Below the pieces are notes generated by a model, which saw only the letters and a list, made by a program, of their open reading frames with translations, did not search any database and was not told the origin of the DNA. This document shows, piece after piece, positions 51,305-60,331 of a stretch of 64,000 nt of DNA; positions within the stretch are counted from its first letter, which is position 1, and every line of letters starts with the position of its first letter. The DNA comes from Phycisphaerales bacterium. GTDB taxonomy: Bacteria > Planctomycetota > Phycisphaerae > UBA1845 > Fen-1342. The position numbers and the translations under genes are program-made. The stretch covers positions 1-64,000 of the forward strand of contig JALHJL010000006.1 of the NCBI GenBank assembly GCA_022839625.1. Reading direction: 5' to 3'.

Positions 51305-51337
51305 CACAGCACCAATTCCGGAATCGCGGCAGCCACC

Positions 51338-52240
51338 TCACTGACCAATGGCGGCCAACATCTGCTTCACGGTGCTCACGAGGAACGCCTCGCCGCCGAA
51401 GCGCATGCCCAGCGCACGGAGCTTGTCGGTCACGATCTCGTGCTTCGGCCGCCGTTGCTCGCCGGCGATGTGCGACGAACTCCCGGTAAGCCGCTTCGCC
51501 AGCGTGGCCACGTCGTACTCGGAGATGTAGCGGTCGTAGCAGTTGTACGCCTCGCCGGCGATGCCGTCCGCGTGCAGCAGGAGCTCGACGGCCCGCGCGA
51601 CATCCAGGGCGTGCACCTCCTTGCCGCCGCCGGTGCAACTCACGTCCTCGCCCGCCGCCACCGCGCGCACCAGGTCGAACCAGCGGCTGTCCTCCGGCGG
51701 GTGCGCCAGCCCGTAGATGCCGGTGGGCCGCAGGGAGCAGATGTCGTAGCCCTCGCCGAGGCCATAGCTGTGCACGAACTTTTCGATGGCGGCCTTGTGT
51801 GCCCCGTAGTGGCTGGTGGGCCAGAGGGGATGGGCTTCGTCCAGCGGCCGGTCGTCGCGGATCACCTCGTGCACCGCGCAGGTGGAGATGAACACGAAGC
51901 GCGGGACGTGCGCCGCCCGCGCGGCCTCGATAAGCTGCAACGTCCCCACGATGTTCGTCTGGGCGAAGCCGACCAGGTCCCCCTCGCCGCCACGGAAGCG
52001 CCCTGCGTGATGATGGAGCGCGGCGTGGACCACAGCCTCGCAGCCCGTCACCAGGGCGCGCGCCGCCGCCGGATCGCCCAGCTCGCCGCACACCCACTGC
52101 AGTTGCCCGTTGGGGGCGTGTATGCCGCCGCGGTCGCTCGTGCGACGATGCCAGCAGCGGCAAGCGTGGCCCTGTTGCATCAGATGAGCGGTGAGGTAAC
52201 GCCCGAGGAAGCCCGTCGCGCCCGTAATCGCAATGTGCAT
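51338..52240 (-). CDS. NAD-dependent epimerase/dehydratase (extended SDR)
   Basis: The protein has 300 residues. The Rossmann motif is ITGATGFLGRYLTAHL, and the catalytic pair is in TSHYGAHKAAIEKFV (YxxxK). FVFISTCAVHEVI holds the active-site Ser/Thr and SLRPTGIYG fits the nucleotide-sugar dehydratase/epimerase pattern. The substrate is unknown. ATG 52240 follows AGGG six bases upstream, and the gene starts 18 bases after the end of the SelW-like gene, so they are probably co-transcribed. Confidence 0.9.
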   Translation of the reverse strand: MHIAITGATGFLGRYLTAHLMQQGHACRCWHRRTSDRGGIHAPNGQLQWVCGELGDPAAARALVTGCEAVVHAALHHHAGRFRGGEGDLVGFAQTNIVGTLQLIEAARAAHVPRFVFISTCAVHEVIRDDRPLDEAHPLWPTSHYGAHKAAIEKFVHSYGLGEGYDICSLRPTGIYGLAHPPEDSRWFDLVRAVAAGEDVSCTGGGKEVHALDVARAVELLLHADGIAGEAYNCYDRYISEYDVATLAKRLTGSSSHIAGEQRRPKHEIVTDKLRALGMRFGGEAFLVSTVKQMLAAIGQ

Positions 52241-52258
52241 AACGCCCTGTTCAGCGCC

Positions 52259-52486
52259 TCAGCCGCGTGCGGGCGCCAGCAGGGCCAGAATCTCGGCGTC
52301 CTCGGGAAAACGGCCGGTTTCGTGCTTGCTGTAGATCAACCGGCCGTCCGCCTTGACGTCGAAGATCCCGCCGGCACCCTCGATGAGCTTCACCTCGACG
52401 CCGCATGCCTTCTTGATCGTGGCCGCCAAACTGGCGGCGCGTGGAAGGTAGTTTCACTGACCACAGTAGGTTATGGCGATCTTCAT
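52259..52486 (-). CDS. SelW/Rdx-family selenoprotein with in-frame TGA (Sec) at CxxU
   Basis: ATG 52486 follows GGAG by seven bases. The frame reads MKIAITYCGQ, then TGA at 52456-52454, then NYLPRAASLAATIKKACGVE and onward through VKLIEGAGGIFDVKADGRLI to a stop at 52261-52259. That is 75 residues with Sec at position 11. Rdx/SelW proteins carry a CxxC or CxxU redox motif at this place (YCGxU), the size is right and homology continues past the TGA, so a real stop would cut the protein after ten residues. A SECIS-like hairpin lies 15 bases downstream. A thioredoxin-like fold is expected, probably with a redox role. Selenocysteine genes (selA-D) are not in the window. Confidence 0.88.
52422..52438 (-). 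promoter_or_regulatory. Bacterial SECIS-like hairpin in the SelW-like gene
   Basis: On the minus strand GCCGCCA-GTT-TGGCGGC forms a perfect 7-base stem with a three-base loop beginning with G. The loop starts 22 bases after the TGA. This fits the published general model for bacterial SECIS elements: a short apical loop with a G among its first two bases, 16-37 bases from the Sec codon. It should guide SelB-mediated recoding. Confidence 0.8.
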
Positions 52487-52673
52487 GCCGCAGCTCCGTT
52501 CTCCGCAGTGTGTCCCTTGACGTTTCCCCGATAATAGGCGTGAGCCGACATGCGGGCAACCGGAAGCCGCGCGCCCGGCGCATGGGGCGTCCGTTGGCAC
52601 GCGCGGGCCAGCGCAGTAAGCTGTCCACGGCAAAGAACTTGGCGGACGCAGCTCATTGACGAGGAGCAAGGCC

Positions 52674-54050
52674 ATGCCGACGTCTCTCCGAATCCTCGCG
52701 TGGTTACTCGTAGGCGGCCTCACCGCGGCGGCCCTGGCCCAGGGCGGCGGCCGGCAAGGCGGGCGCCCGGCAAGAGGTCAGGAAGACAAGGAAGAGGATA
52801 CGACGGGGCCGCGGACCGTTGCCATCGGGGAGCTGACGCCGGAGCTTTCTGCCGGCGGCTGGGTCAATCACGCGGACACTCCGAGGTTGGAACGGTTCCG
52901 CGGACGCGTGGTCGTGCTGTTCTTCTTCCGCACCGACGGCGCGAGTCTCGACTTCATCGCCCCACTGAACGACCTCCACAAGAAGTTCAGCCGTCAAGGC
53001 GTGGTCATCGTCGGCCTGACCCCGCAGAAGAAGGAATTGGCGGAGCGCCTGATAAAGGACAAAGAGATCAAGTTCGTCGTTGGGTACGGCGCGGACGTGA
53101 CCGACCGGTACGAGGTGTCCGCGTTTCCGAGGGTGTACTTGTTGGATACGGTCGGTCGCCTGGCGTCCCGCTTTCATCCGGCGGACGAGCTGGAAACACG
53201 GCTTCGCACGCAACTGCGCAGAACGCCGCCGAGCGGCGCCGATTCCTCTGCGCTGACGCGCCGGCTGGAGCAGGCCAGGACGGCGTTGCGCGACAACAAG
53301 TATGGGGTGGCGTACACGCTGGCCCAGGACGTGACCAAGCTCGCGGAACGAGACAGTGAGCCGGCCAAGGCCGCGACCGAGCTGCTGAAGAAGATCGAGG
53401 ACGCGGCCCGGAAGTGGCTGGACGAAGCAAAGACGGCCGCCCGGGAGGCCGGCGACCCTGGGATAAGGGACGCCGACAAGGAGTCCAGGTACGATCGCGC
53501 CAGCGCGATCCTCGCCGAGTTGAGCGTGCGTCTCGCCGGCACTGACCTGGGCCAGCAAGCGGACGACGAGATCGGCCGGTTGATGGGCGATGCACGGCTC
53601 AAGACCAGGCTGCGCACGGCCCTCAGCAACGCGCGCGGGCAGTTGCTCCTGGGCGTCGCGGCCGAGGAGGAAGCCGGGGGTCACTACCTTGAGGCGCTGC
53701 GGCTCTACCGCGGAGTGACCGAGGAGTTCCCCGATACCGAGGCTGCCCAGGCCGCCGGCCAGGCCCTCGAGCGGCTGCGGACTGACCCCAAGCTGCGCGA
53801 GAGCATCAAGGACGCGCGGGCCGACGACGAAGCCGAACGCTGGCTCGACCTGGCCGATGGCTTTGCTAAGCTCGAAGTGTACGGCAAGGCGCGCGAACTC
53901 TACGAGCGCGTCGTCAGCCAGCACGGCGGGACGCCGGCTGCGACCAGGGCTCGGGAGCGCCTGGTAAGGCTGCCGGAAGAAGAAGTTGAAGAGGTGCCGC
54001 CCGACCTGCCGGATGACGACGAATTGCCGGCGACCGACGAAGAAGATTGA
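52674..54050 (+). CDS. Secreted thioredoxin-fold protein lacking cysteines, with TPR-like C-terminus
   Basis: I start at ATG 52674 (458 residues), seven bases after GAGGAG. The signal peptide ends near AALAQ. A TlpA/AhpC-like fold follows (about 45-180): PRLERFRGRVVVLFFFRTDG, VVIVGLTPQKKEL, and the cis-Pro region SAFPRVYLLDTVGR. The position where CxxC should stand reads RTDGASLD, and I see no cysteine in the whole protein, so it cannot do thiol-disulfide exchange. Residues about 195-430 are helical repeats (LEQARTALRDNKYGVAYTLA, AGGHYLEALRLYRGV, YGKARELYERVVSQH). The end is very acidic. It is divergent from the SelW-like gene. Confidence 0.82.
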   Translation: MPTSLRILAWLLVGGLTAAALAQGGGRQGGRPARGQEDKEEDTTGPRTVAIGELTPELSAGGWVNHADTPRLERFRGRVVVLFFFRTDGASLDFIAPLNDLHKKFSRQGVVIVGLTPQKKELAERLIKDKEIKFVVGYGADVTDRYEVSAFPRVYLLDTVGRLASRFHPADELETRLRTQLRRTPPSGADSSALTRRLEQARTALRDNKYGVAYTLAQDVTKLAERDSEPAKAATELLKKIEDAARKWLDEAKTAAREAGDPGIRDADKESRYDRASAILAELSVRLAGTDLGQQADDEIGRLMGDARLKTRLRTALSNARGQLLLGVAAEEEAGGHYLEALRLYRGVTEEFPDTEAAQAAGQALERLRTDPKLRESIKDARADDEAERWLDLADGFAKLEVYGKARELYERVVSQHGGTPAATRARERLVRLPEEEVEEVPPDLPDDDELPATDEED

Positions 54051-54142
54051 GCGGCCGACAGCCAACAGTCGGGCGTTGGGCGTCAGACGCCCGCCGGGCT
54101 CGCGCGCAAGGGGCACCGTCGAGGGGTCCGATTCATTATTGC

Positions 54143-54170
54143 TTGACACGGCCCGGGACGCGGCTAACGA
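54143..54170 (+). promoter_or_regulatory. Weak candidate promoter of topA
   Basis: TTGACA (54143-54148) with a 16-base spacer to TAACGA (54165-54170). The -35 is perfect and the -10 poor. The topA start is 124 bases downstream. Confidence 0.35.
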
Positions 54171-54294
54171 TCATGGCAAGACGACTGCCCGATATTCCGA
54201 TATTATCCCGTCGGCGCTGCCCTCCGACGTGTGGGCTGACCGAATCGGCCTGATTTGGTAAGCGTCTGACAGGAAAGCACTTAGGTCAAGATAC

Positions 54295-57200
54295 ATGCGA
54301 AAGCAGAAGACCGACGGCAAGAAGCTCGTGATCGTCGAGTCGCCGGCAAAGGCCCGGACGATCAACAAGTACCTGGGGCCGGAATACGTCGTGAAGGCCT
54401 CGCTGGGACACGTCCGCGACCTGCCTCCCAAGGAGTTCGGGATCGACGTAAGTAACGACTTCGCACCGACTTATGAGGTCGTGAAGGGGCGCGGGAAGGT
54501 CGTTGCGGAGCTCAAGCGCCTGGCCGCGGATGCCAGCGAGGTTGTTCTTGCGACAGACCTCGACCGTGAGGGCGAAGCCATCGCCTGGCACCTCGTCGAG
54601 GCGCTGAACCTGCCGACCGCGAAGGTCCGGCGCGTAATCTTCAACGCCATCACCAAGGCGGCGATCCACGACGCATTTGCGCATCCGCATGAGATCGATC
54701 TGGGCCGCGTTAATGCCCAGCAGGCCCGTCGCATCCTGGACCGCATCGTCGGCTACGAGTTGAGCCCGCTGTTGTGGAAGAAGATCGCCAAGGGGCTCTC
54801 GGCCGGCCGCGTGCAGTCGGTTGCGGTTCGACTGATCGTGGAGCGGGAGCGCGAGATTCGCGCCTTCGTTCCCGAGGAGAGCTGGAAACTGGTGGCTTTC
54901 CTCGCCGGACGCGAACAGGACGTCGCCGCCCGCCGCAGCGCTTGGGAGGATTTCAATCGCACCGGCCAGCGCACCCAGAAGGAGGTCCAAGCGTGGCTGG
55001 GCGGACATGGCTGCCTGCGCGTGGAGTTGGCACAGTGGGACGGGAAGTCCGCGGACACGCTTACCCTGGATGAGATACGTGCGGCCGCCGAAGCCCTGGG
55101 TTTCGTCGTTGACCGCATCGACCGACGGGCGTGGGCGGAATACCAGCGTCTGAACCTGGAGCAAGTGGAGATTGCGGGGCACGTCGAAGACCCGCGTGTC
55201 CCCCGGCTGACTGTCGCGGACCTGACGACCAAGCGCACCACGACGCGGCCGCCCGCGCCGTTCACTACTGCGACTCTCCAACAGCAGGCCAGCACCGTGC
55301 TGCGGTTCTCCGCCTCGCGCACGATGCGTACTGCCCAGGCGCTGTACGAAGGCATCGACATCAACGGCGAGGGTCCGGTCGGTCTGATCACGTACATGCG
55401 GACCGACTCGACCAACATCGCCGCCGAGGCCGCACAGGCGGTGCGCACGTTCATCGCCCAGCAATACGGTGCCGCCTATCTCCCCGATCGTCCGAACCAC
55501 TTTGGCAAACGCCACGAGCGGGCGCAGGAGGCCCACGAAGCCATCCGTCCGACGGACGCCGCGCGGACCCCGGAAGACCTGCGCCGTGCTCTCACGACCG
55601 AGCAGTACAAGCTGTATGAGCTGATCTGGAAGCGCTTCGTGGCATGCCAGATGACACCTGCGCAGTGGGATTCCACCTCGGTAACGGTCTCTGGCCAGAC
55701 GCCGCGCGGCGTCGCGCGCTTCACCGGTAGCGGTCGCCGACTGGCATTCGACGGCTTCCTGAAGGTGGCCGGCGTATCCAGTGAGGACCAGATCCTCCCG
55801 GCCCTCGAGCCGGGCCAGGCGCTCGGCCTGCTCGCGCTCGAACCGAAACAGCAGTTCACGTCTCCGCCCCCGCGCTACAACGAAGCGTCGCTTGTGAAGA
55901 CGCTCGAGGCAGAGGGGATCGGGCGCCCGAGCACGTACGCGGCCATCATCGATACGATTCAGAGCCGCGGCTACGTCGAGCAGGTGGACCGCCGGTTCCT
56001 GCCGACGGCCCTGGGCGAGCTGGTCACGGACAAGCTGATCCAGCATTTCCCGAAAATCATGGACGTGAAGTTCACGTCGTACATGGAAGACGAGCTGGAC
56101 AAGATCGAGGAGGCGCACCTGGATTGGGTGCGCGTGCTGCACGAGTTCTACGATCCGTTCCGCGAGCTGCTGACGAAGGCCCGGGACGAGATGGGCACGG
56201 CCCGCGGCCTGCCCAGCGAGCACGCCTGCCCGCTGTGCGAGTCGCCGATGGTCTATCGCTGGAGCCGCACCGGCCGGTTCCTGGCCTGCACGCGCTATCC
56301 CAAGTGCAAAGGCACGTTCAACGTCGATCGCGACGGGGCCCCCGTGCGCCCGCAGACCTCCGACCAGAACTGCGAGCTGTGCGCACGCCCGATGGTCGTG
56401 CGACAATCCCGCTCCGCCTACTTCCTCGGCTGCACCGGCTTCCCCGAGTGCCGCCACACCATCCCCTGCGACCCGGACGGCAACCCCCTCCGTCTGGTCA
56501 AGGAGGACGAGGTGCAGCGGCCGTGCGAGGCGTGCGGCGAGGGCACGCTGGTCGTCAAGCGGCGCGGGCAACGTCCGTTCCTGGCCTGCAACCGCTATCC
56601 ACAATGCAAGAACACCGCTCCGCTGCCGCCGGACGTGCGCCTGGAGAAGAAACCCGCCCCGCCGCCCGAGCTCGCGGGCGTCAACTGCCCGAAGTGCGGC
56701 CGGCCGATGATCATCCGCTCGGGACGGCGTGGGCGGTTCGTGGCCTGCCCCGGCTTCCCGCGCTGCCGCGAGACGATGCCCGTCGAGAAGCTCGAGGCCG
56801 CGCGCGCCGCCGCGAGCTCGCCCGGCCAGTCGCCCGCATCGTCGGACCCGGCGGCACCGACTGAGCCGCGCCCGGCAGCCAACGGCGTCGTTGCTCCCGA
56901 GCGGCCCTGGCAACCCGGAGATGACCCGCCGCCGGGCTTCGCGCTGACGCGCACCGGGCGGCCCGTGGTCGAGGTGCTGCCGCCGCCCGACACGCTGCGG
57001 TGTCCGATGTGCGGCGGTACGATGGAGCTTAAGCGCGGGCGGTTCGGCCCCTTCTTCTCATGTCGCAGCTTTCCCCAATGCAAGTTCAACGCGAACCTGC
57101 GCGGTGCGGCGAAGAAGGAGGCCGAGGAGTTGCTGCCGGCCCCCGTCCGGCCGAAGCCGATCGCGACAGACATCGCCTGCGACGAATGCGGCCAGCCGAT

Positions 57201-57324
57201 GCTGATCCGCTCGGGACGGCGCGGCCGGTTCCTCGGTTGCAGCGGCTACCCGGCGTGCAAGGGCACGAAAGAGCTGCCGCGCGGCTACGGGGTCAAGGCG
57301 GAGGCGGTCGGAGCGCGCCAGTAG
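54295..57324 (+). CDS. topA: DNA topoisomerase I, with six C-terminal zinc ribbons
   Basis: The protein has 1009 residues. The TOPRIM domain opens with KKLVIVESPAKARTINKYLG and has the acidic DLDREGEAIAWHL motif. The active-site tyrosine is in GLITYMRTDSTNIAAEA. Further core motifs include SAGRVQSVAVRLIVEREREI and the end of domain III GIGRPSTYAAIIDTIQSR. From about residue 640 onward there are six CxxC...C-type zinc ribbons (CPLCESP, CELCARP, CEACGEG, CPKCGRP, CPMCGGT, CDECGQP), more than the three or so of many bacterial enzymes. The enzyme relaxes negative supercoils. Confidence 0.96.
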   Translation: MRKQKTDGKKLVIVESPAKARTINKYLGPEYVVKASLGHVRDLPPKEFGIDVSNDFAPTYEVVKGRGKVVAELKRLAADASEVVLATDLDREGEAIAWHLVEALNLPTAKVRRVIFNAITKAAIHDAFAHPHEIDLGRVNAQQARRILDRIVGYELSPLLWKKIAKGLSAGRVQSVAVRLIVEREREIRAFVPEESWKLVAFLAGREQDVAARRSAWEDFNRTGQRTQKEVQAWLGGHGCLRVELAQWDGKSADTLTLDEIRAAAEALGFVVDRIDRRAWAEYQRLNLEQVEIAGHVEDPRVPRLTVADLTTKRTTTRPPAPFTTATLQQQASTVLRFSASRTMRTAQALYEGIDINGEGPVGLITYMRTDSTNIAAEAAQAVRTFIAQQYGAAYLPDRPNHFGKRHERAQEAHEAIRPTDAARTPEDLRRALTTEQYKLYELIWKRFVACQMTPAQWDSTSVTVSGQTPRGVARFTGSGRRLAFDGFLKVAGVSSEDQILPALEPGQALGLLALEPKQQFTSPPPRYNEASLVKTLEAEGIGRPSTYAAIIDTIQSRGYVEQVDRRFLPTALGELVTDKLIQHFPKIMDVKFTSYMEDELDKIEEAHLDWVRVLHEFYDPFRELLTKARDEMGTARGLPSEHACPLCESPMVYRWSRTGRFLACTRYPKCKGTFNVDRDGAPVRPQTSDQNCELCARPMVVRQSRSAYFLGCTGFPECRHTIPCDPDGNPLRLVKEDEVQRPCEACGEGTLVVKRRGQRPFLACNRYPQCKNTAPLPPDVRLEKKPAPPPELAGVNCPKCGRPMIIRSGRRGRFVACPGFPRCRETMPVEKLEAARAAASSPGQSPASSDPAAPTEPRPAANGVVAPERPWQPGDDPPPGFALTRTGRPVVEVLPPPDTLRCPMCGGTMELKRGRFGPFFSCRSFPQCKFNANLRGAAKKEAEELLPAPVRPKPIATDIACDECGQPMLIRSGRRGRFLGCSGYPACKGTKELPRGYGVKAEAVGARQ

Positions 57325-57366
57325 CCGGAGACCACCAGTCGCTGCCCCGCCCGGGCACGGCCCGCA

Positions 57367-59064
57367 TTACGTATCCCACGGCGCCACGGAGTTGTAGTTC
57401 CCCAGGTACGTGTCGTTGTCCGGGAACAACAGCAGGGCCGACTTGAAGTCGGCCGCCGCCTTCTTGTACTGCTGCTCCTCCCTGTAGCTCAAGCCGCGGG
57501 CGTTGTACGCGTCGGCGAGCTTTCGCTTCGTGTCCCAGTTGGTCGCGTCGATGCGGAAGGCCCGCCGGTATGCGTCGATCGCATCCGCGTAACTCAGGTT
57601 GTACAGCCGGTCGTCCCCGTAGGCGACAAACGCCTGGATCGTGTTGTCCCGGTACGTCCGGTCGTGTGCGAACAACTCATGGGCGCGGGCGTACGCATGC
57701 GCAGCTTCCTTGAACTTGCCAGAGCTGAACAGCTCATCGCCGATCGCGTTGCGCGTGTCCGCGAGCTTGCGCTTGTACGTCAGGTTCCCCGGGTCCAGGT
57801 CGTACGCCGCCTGAAAGGCCAGGGCCTCACCGTCGATTTCGTCACCGGCGGCGAGGCGGGCACGCTCGAGGGCGCGACCGGTCGCGTACGCCCCCGCCGC
57901 CGCCTGCTGGCGCAGTTCCTTGTCTCCCCGGCCGACCAGCATCGAGGCGGCGGAAGCGTAGTCCGCGGCGGCGGCGGAGTACCTGCCGCGCTGCGCGTGC
58001 TGCTGGGCGCGGGCCAGGTAGCCCTCGCCAAGCGCGAGCTTGGTGGCGCGCCCCGTCGGATCGAGGGTCCGGGCCTGCTCGAACTTCTGCAATGCCCCGG
58101 AGACATCGCCGCGCCCCAGGAGTTGGCGTCCAACCCCGATGTGGGCTTCCGCCAGCGCCTCGTGGTACCCGATCGGGCTCTCGGCCATCTGGCTGGCCCG
58201 TGTCAGCGTCTGGACGGCCCGGTCGTACTGACCCTGCCGTAGCTGCGCTCTGCCGATCAGTTGCTGGATGAACGCCACGCCGGGGTTGGCCTTGGCAAGC
58301 TGCGTCAGCCGGGCTTCAACCTGTCCCAGCACCGCGTTGTCCGCCGTGCGGATCGCGGCGCTGTATTGCAGCAAGCCGTCGGCGGCCTCGCCGGCCTGGA
58401 ACAACGCGTCGCCCAGCAGCACGTGCGCGGCCGCGTTGTCGGGACTTCGCTGCGTAAGCGTGATCAGGACGCGGATGCCCTCGTCGCGCTGGCCGCTCGA
58501 CGCCACCATCGCCCGAGCGCGCGACAACACGGACCGGTCATCGCCCTGTAGGATCCGTGCATTGCGCGCGTCGTTGTCATAGCCCACGCTCGGGCTCAGC
58601 GCATGTGCTTTGAGGAACTTCTGCTCGGCCGCCTCATACTTCCCCTCGCAAACATCCGCGTACCCCAGCGCATGCACGGCCGCCGCGTTCGTCTTGTTCC
58701 CGGACAGCACGCCGTTCATCATCGCCCGGGCAGCGTCGTACTGGCCCTCGTTGATGTAGTCGAAGGCCTGCTGGACCGCCTCCGCTTCGGCCTTCTGCTG
58801 TTCCGGCGAGCGGGCGACTTCGGGCGCCCCCGTGGCCGTCGGATTCAGGACGGTCGTCAGGTCGAACTGCCAGAGGCCGGACGTGCCGAGCGCTGTGTAA
58901 TCGCGAAAGCCGGTAACGGTGGGGGTGCTTGCGTTAATCGAGACTTGGGCGGGAGGTCCGAAAAGAGATTGGCTCGCGGCGGCGGCACTCCCCGTGGTTG
59001 ATGTTGTCGTGCGCAACCACGACCCGCCCCACGACGGCGTACTGTAGTCTGTGCCGACCAGCAT
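57367..59064 (-). CDS. TPR-repeat protein of unknown function
   Basis: The protein has 565 residues and no signal peptide by eye. The first 75 residues are Ser/Thr/Gly-rich. From about residue 90 there are about ten TPR motifs, for example YINEGQYDAARAMMNGVLSG, ALGYADVCEGKYEAAEQKFL, LGDALFQAGEAADGLLQYSA and LADAYNARGLSYREEQQYKK. The protein probably acts as a scaffold. It converges with topA, 42 bases apart, and is the first gene left of the phage-like module, on the same strand as it; whether it belongs to that module is not clear. Confidence 0.82.
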   Translation of the reverse strand: MLVGTDYSTPSWGGSWLRTTTSTTGSAAAASQSLFGPPAQVSINASTPTVTGFRDYTALGTSGLWQFDLTTVLNPTATGAPEVARSPEQQKAEAEAVQQAFDYINEGQYDAARAMMNGVLSGNKTNAAAVHALGYADVCEGKYEAAEQKFLKAHALSPSVGYDNDARNARILQGDDRSVLSRARAMVASSGQRDEGIRVLITLTQRSPDNAAAHVLLGDALFQAGEAADGLLQYSAAIRTADNAVLGQVEARLTQLAKANPGVAFIQQLIGRAQLRQGQYDRAVQTLTRASQMAESPIGYHEALAEAHIGVGRQLLGRGDVSGALQKFEQARTLDPTGRATKLALGEGYLARAQQHAQRGRYSAAAADYASAASMLVGRGDKELRQQAAAGAYATGRALERARLAAGDEIDGEALAFQAAYDLDPGNLTYKRKLADTRNAIGDELFSSGKFKEAAHAYARAHELFAHDRTYRDNTIQAFVAYGDDRLYNLSYADAIDAYRRAFRIDATNWDTKRKLADAYNARGLSYREEQQYKKAAADFKSALLLFPDNDTYLGNYNSVAPWDT

Positions 59065-59206
59065 GGTCCTTGTCCGTCCGCGCGCAATCTCCTATGTTTG
59101 ACACTGTTCAATTTGATTTGCAGGCGTGTCAAGCGCCGGCCAGGCGGGCGTGATCAGGCCCGGTAATGCACACTCGGGCAGGCCGCCGGCGACGTGGGCG
59201 ACGCCC

Positions 59207-59434
59207 TTACTCGCGCGGCGGTCGCGACGTGCCGCGCCCGACGCCTGCGTCCTCGTGGGCAATCCCCAGGATCAGTGCGACTCCCACGCCGAGCACGGCC
59301 ACGATCGTCTCTTCGCTGACGGCCAATCCCACCTGCATCGCGTACGCGGCGGCCACGGTCGCGACCGCCACCTGCACCTTGCGGCTGCGCAGCGGCCACA
59401 GCCAACGCCGCCAGTCCGTCGGTGTCGAGCTCAT
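59207..59434 (-). CDS. Small two-helix membrane protein, holin-like
   Basis: ATG 59434 follows AGGAGGTGAAC, a near-perfect Shine-Dalgarno. The 75-residue product begins MSSTPTDWRRWLWPLRSRK, then has two hydrophobic helices (VQVAVATVAAAYAMQVGLAV and EETIVAVLGVGVALILGIAH) and a short polar end. Size, helices and position after phage head genes fit a holin, but no family signature is seen. Host function is possible. Confidence 0.6.
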   Translation of the reverse strand: MSSTPTDWRRWLWPLRSRKVQVAVATVAAAYAMQVGLAVSEETIVAVLGVGVALILGIAHEDAGVGRGTSRPPRE

Positions 59435-59522
59435 GTTCACCTCCTGTAACGCACGCGGCGGCCAGCCCCGGCGCAGTGCCCGCGGCAGTGCCCGTCGGCC
59501 GGCCGGTCCGGTGCGGCGTCCC

Positions 59523-59993
59523 TCAGTCTTCGCCCGCGGCGACCCCGGCCGCGGCGTGCGCGATGAGCCCTTGCCGGGCCCGTTCCACGCGGGTCTCGAT
59601 GGCCTTCCACAACAGGTCCACGATGGACTGGTCGCTGAACAACTTGGCATCCACGCCCGCGAGTCGCAGGAACCTGGCCCGCTCGTTCTGGACGCTCCAG
59701 AATTCGAGCAGGTCGCGGTCGTTCCAGACATCGCAGAGCGCTTCCCGTTGCGCCGGCGACAAACCGCATTCGGCCGAATCCAGACGGTGGAGCAGGTCGC
59801 GGTGCAGGAGCACACAGAGCGCCTCGTGCTGTCGCTCGAACACGGCCTGCTGAACCTCATCGGCCCGGCGCTGCGCCTCGATTGCCACGCGCGTCGACTC
59901 GCGCGTACAGGCACCTGCGAAGAGCAGGCCCGCCGCGCACAGCGCTGCGCCGGGCCGGCGCCAGCGCTGTCCGCCGCTGCCCGCCGGCCTCAT
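59523..59993 (-). CDS. Small lipoprotein in the phage-like module
   Basis: ATG 59993 overlaps the stop of the upstream gene (ATGA). The product has 156 residues with a signal peptide ending in the lipobox-like LLFAGAC. The rest is mainly helical and charged: TRVAIEAQRRADEVQQAVFE, then a segment with DRDLLEFWSVQNERARFLRL and EARVERARQGLIAH-like helices. In phage gene order, a small lipoprotein beside a holin-like gene could be a spanin, but it is larger than usual and the call is weak. Confidence 0.6.
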   Translation of the reverse strand: MRPAGSGGQRWRRPGAALCAAGLLFAGACTRESTRVAIEAQRRADEVQQAVFERQHEALCVLLHRDLLHRLDSAECGLSPAQREALCDVWNDRDLLEFWSVQNERARFLRLAGVDAKLFSDQSIVDLLWKAIETRVERARQGLIAHAAAGVAAGED

Positions 59994-60295
59994 GGCAGCG
60001 CTCCCAACAGCGCCAGCGCCTTCAGCGTCATCACGACGCCGTCCGTCCACTTCTCGGCGGCGATCGCTTCCGACATCCGCCGCACCGTCTCGCGCAATTC
60101 GGCGTGCCCCAGCCATCCGCCGGGTGGTTCGGCCCGTGAGAGCGCGCCGGTGTGGTAGTCGCGCGGGGCGGGGCTCCGGGTCTGTTGCCGGCGGTCCGCC
60201 TCGATCAACAGCGCGTCGATGACGTGCCGCGCGGCGGTCACAAAGGCGCGAGCCGTCTCGCGGTCGATACTCCCGATCAGGTCCTGCCAGTTCAT
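59990..60295 (-). CDS. Hypothetical protein of the phage-like module
   Basis: I prefer ATG 60295 (101 residues, MNWQDLIGSIDRETARAFVT...) because GGAGG lies five bases upstream; an ATG 12 bases earlier is the alternative. Two helical stretches (ARAFVTAARHVIDALLIEAD and LRETVRRMSEAIAAEKW) and a Pro/Arg-rich middle are visible. No family recognised. It overlaps the lipoprotein gene. Confidence 0.6.
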   Translation of the reverse strand: MNWQDLIGSIDRETARAFVTAARHVIDALLIEADRRQQTRSPAPRDYHTGALSRAEPPGGWLGHAELRETVRRMSEAIAAEKWTDGVVMTLKALALLGALP

Positions 60296-60331
60296 AAGCT
60301 CCTCCATCTCGGCGTCGCAGCGTGGGCGCTG

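Noticed and set aside
52259..52486. SelW-like gene as a pseudogene with a nonsense mutation
   Set aside because: The stop is exactly at the CxxU position, is TGA, and is followed by a SECIS-type hairpin at the right distance; these coincidences are unlikely for random decay.
52251..52628. 125-codon open frame across the SelW-like gene
   Set aside because: It is in another frame of the same strand and has no homology; the recoded frame with TGA explains the locus better.
54286..56913. 875-codon open frame opposite topA
   Set aside because: Antisense to a clear topoisomerase; composition typical of shadow frames.
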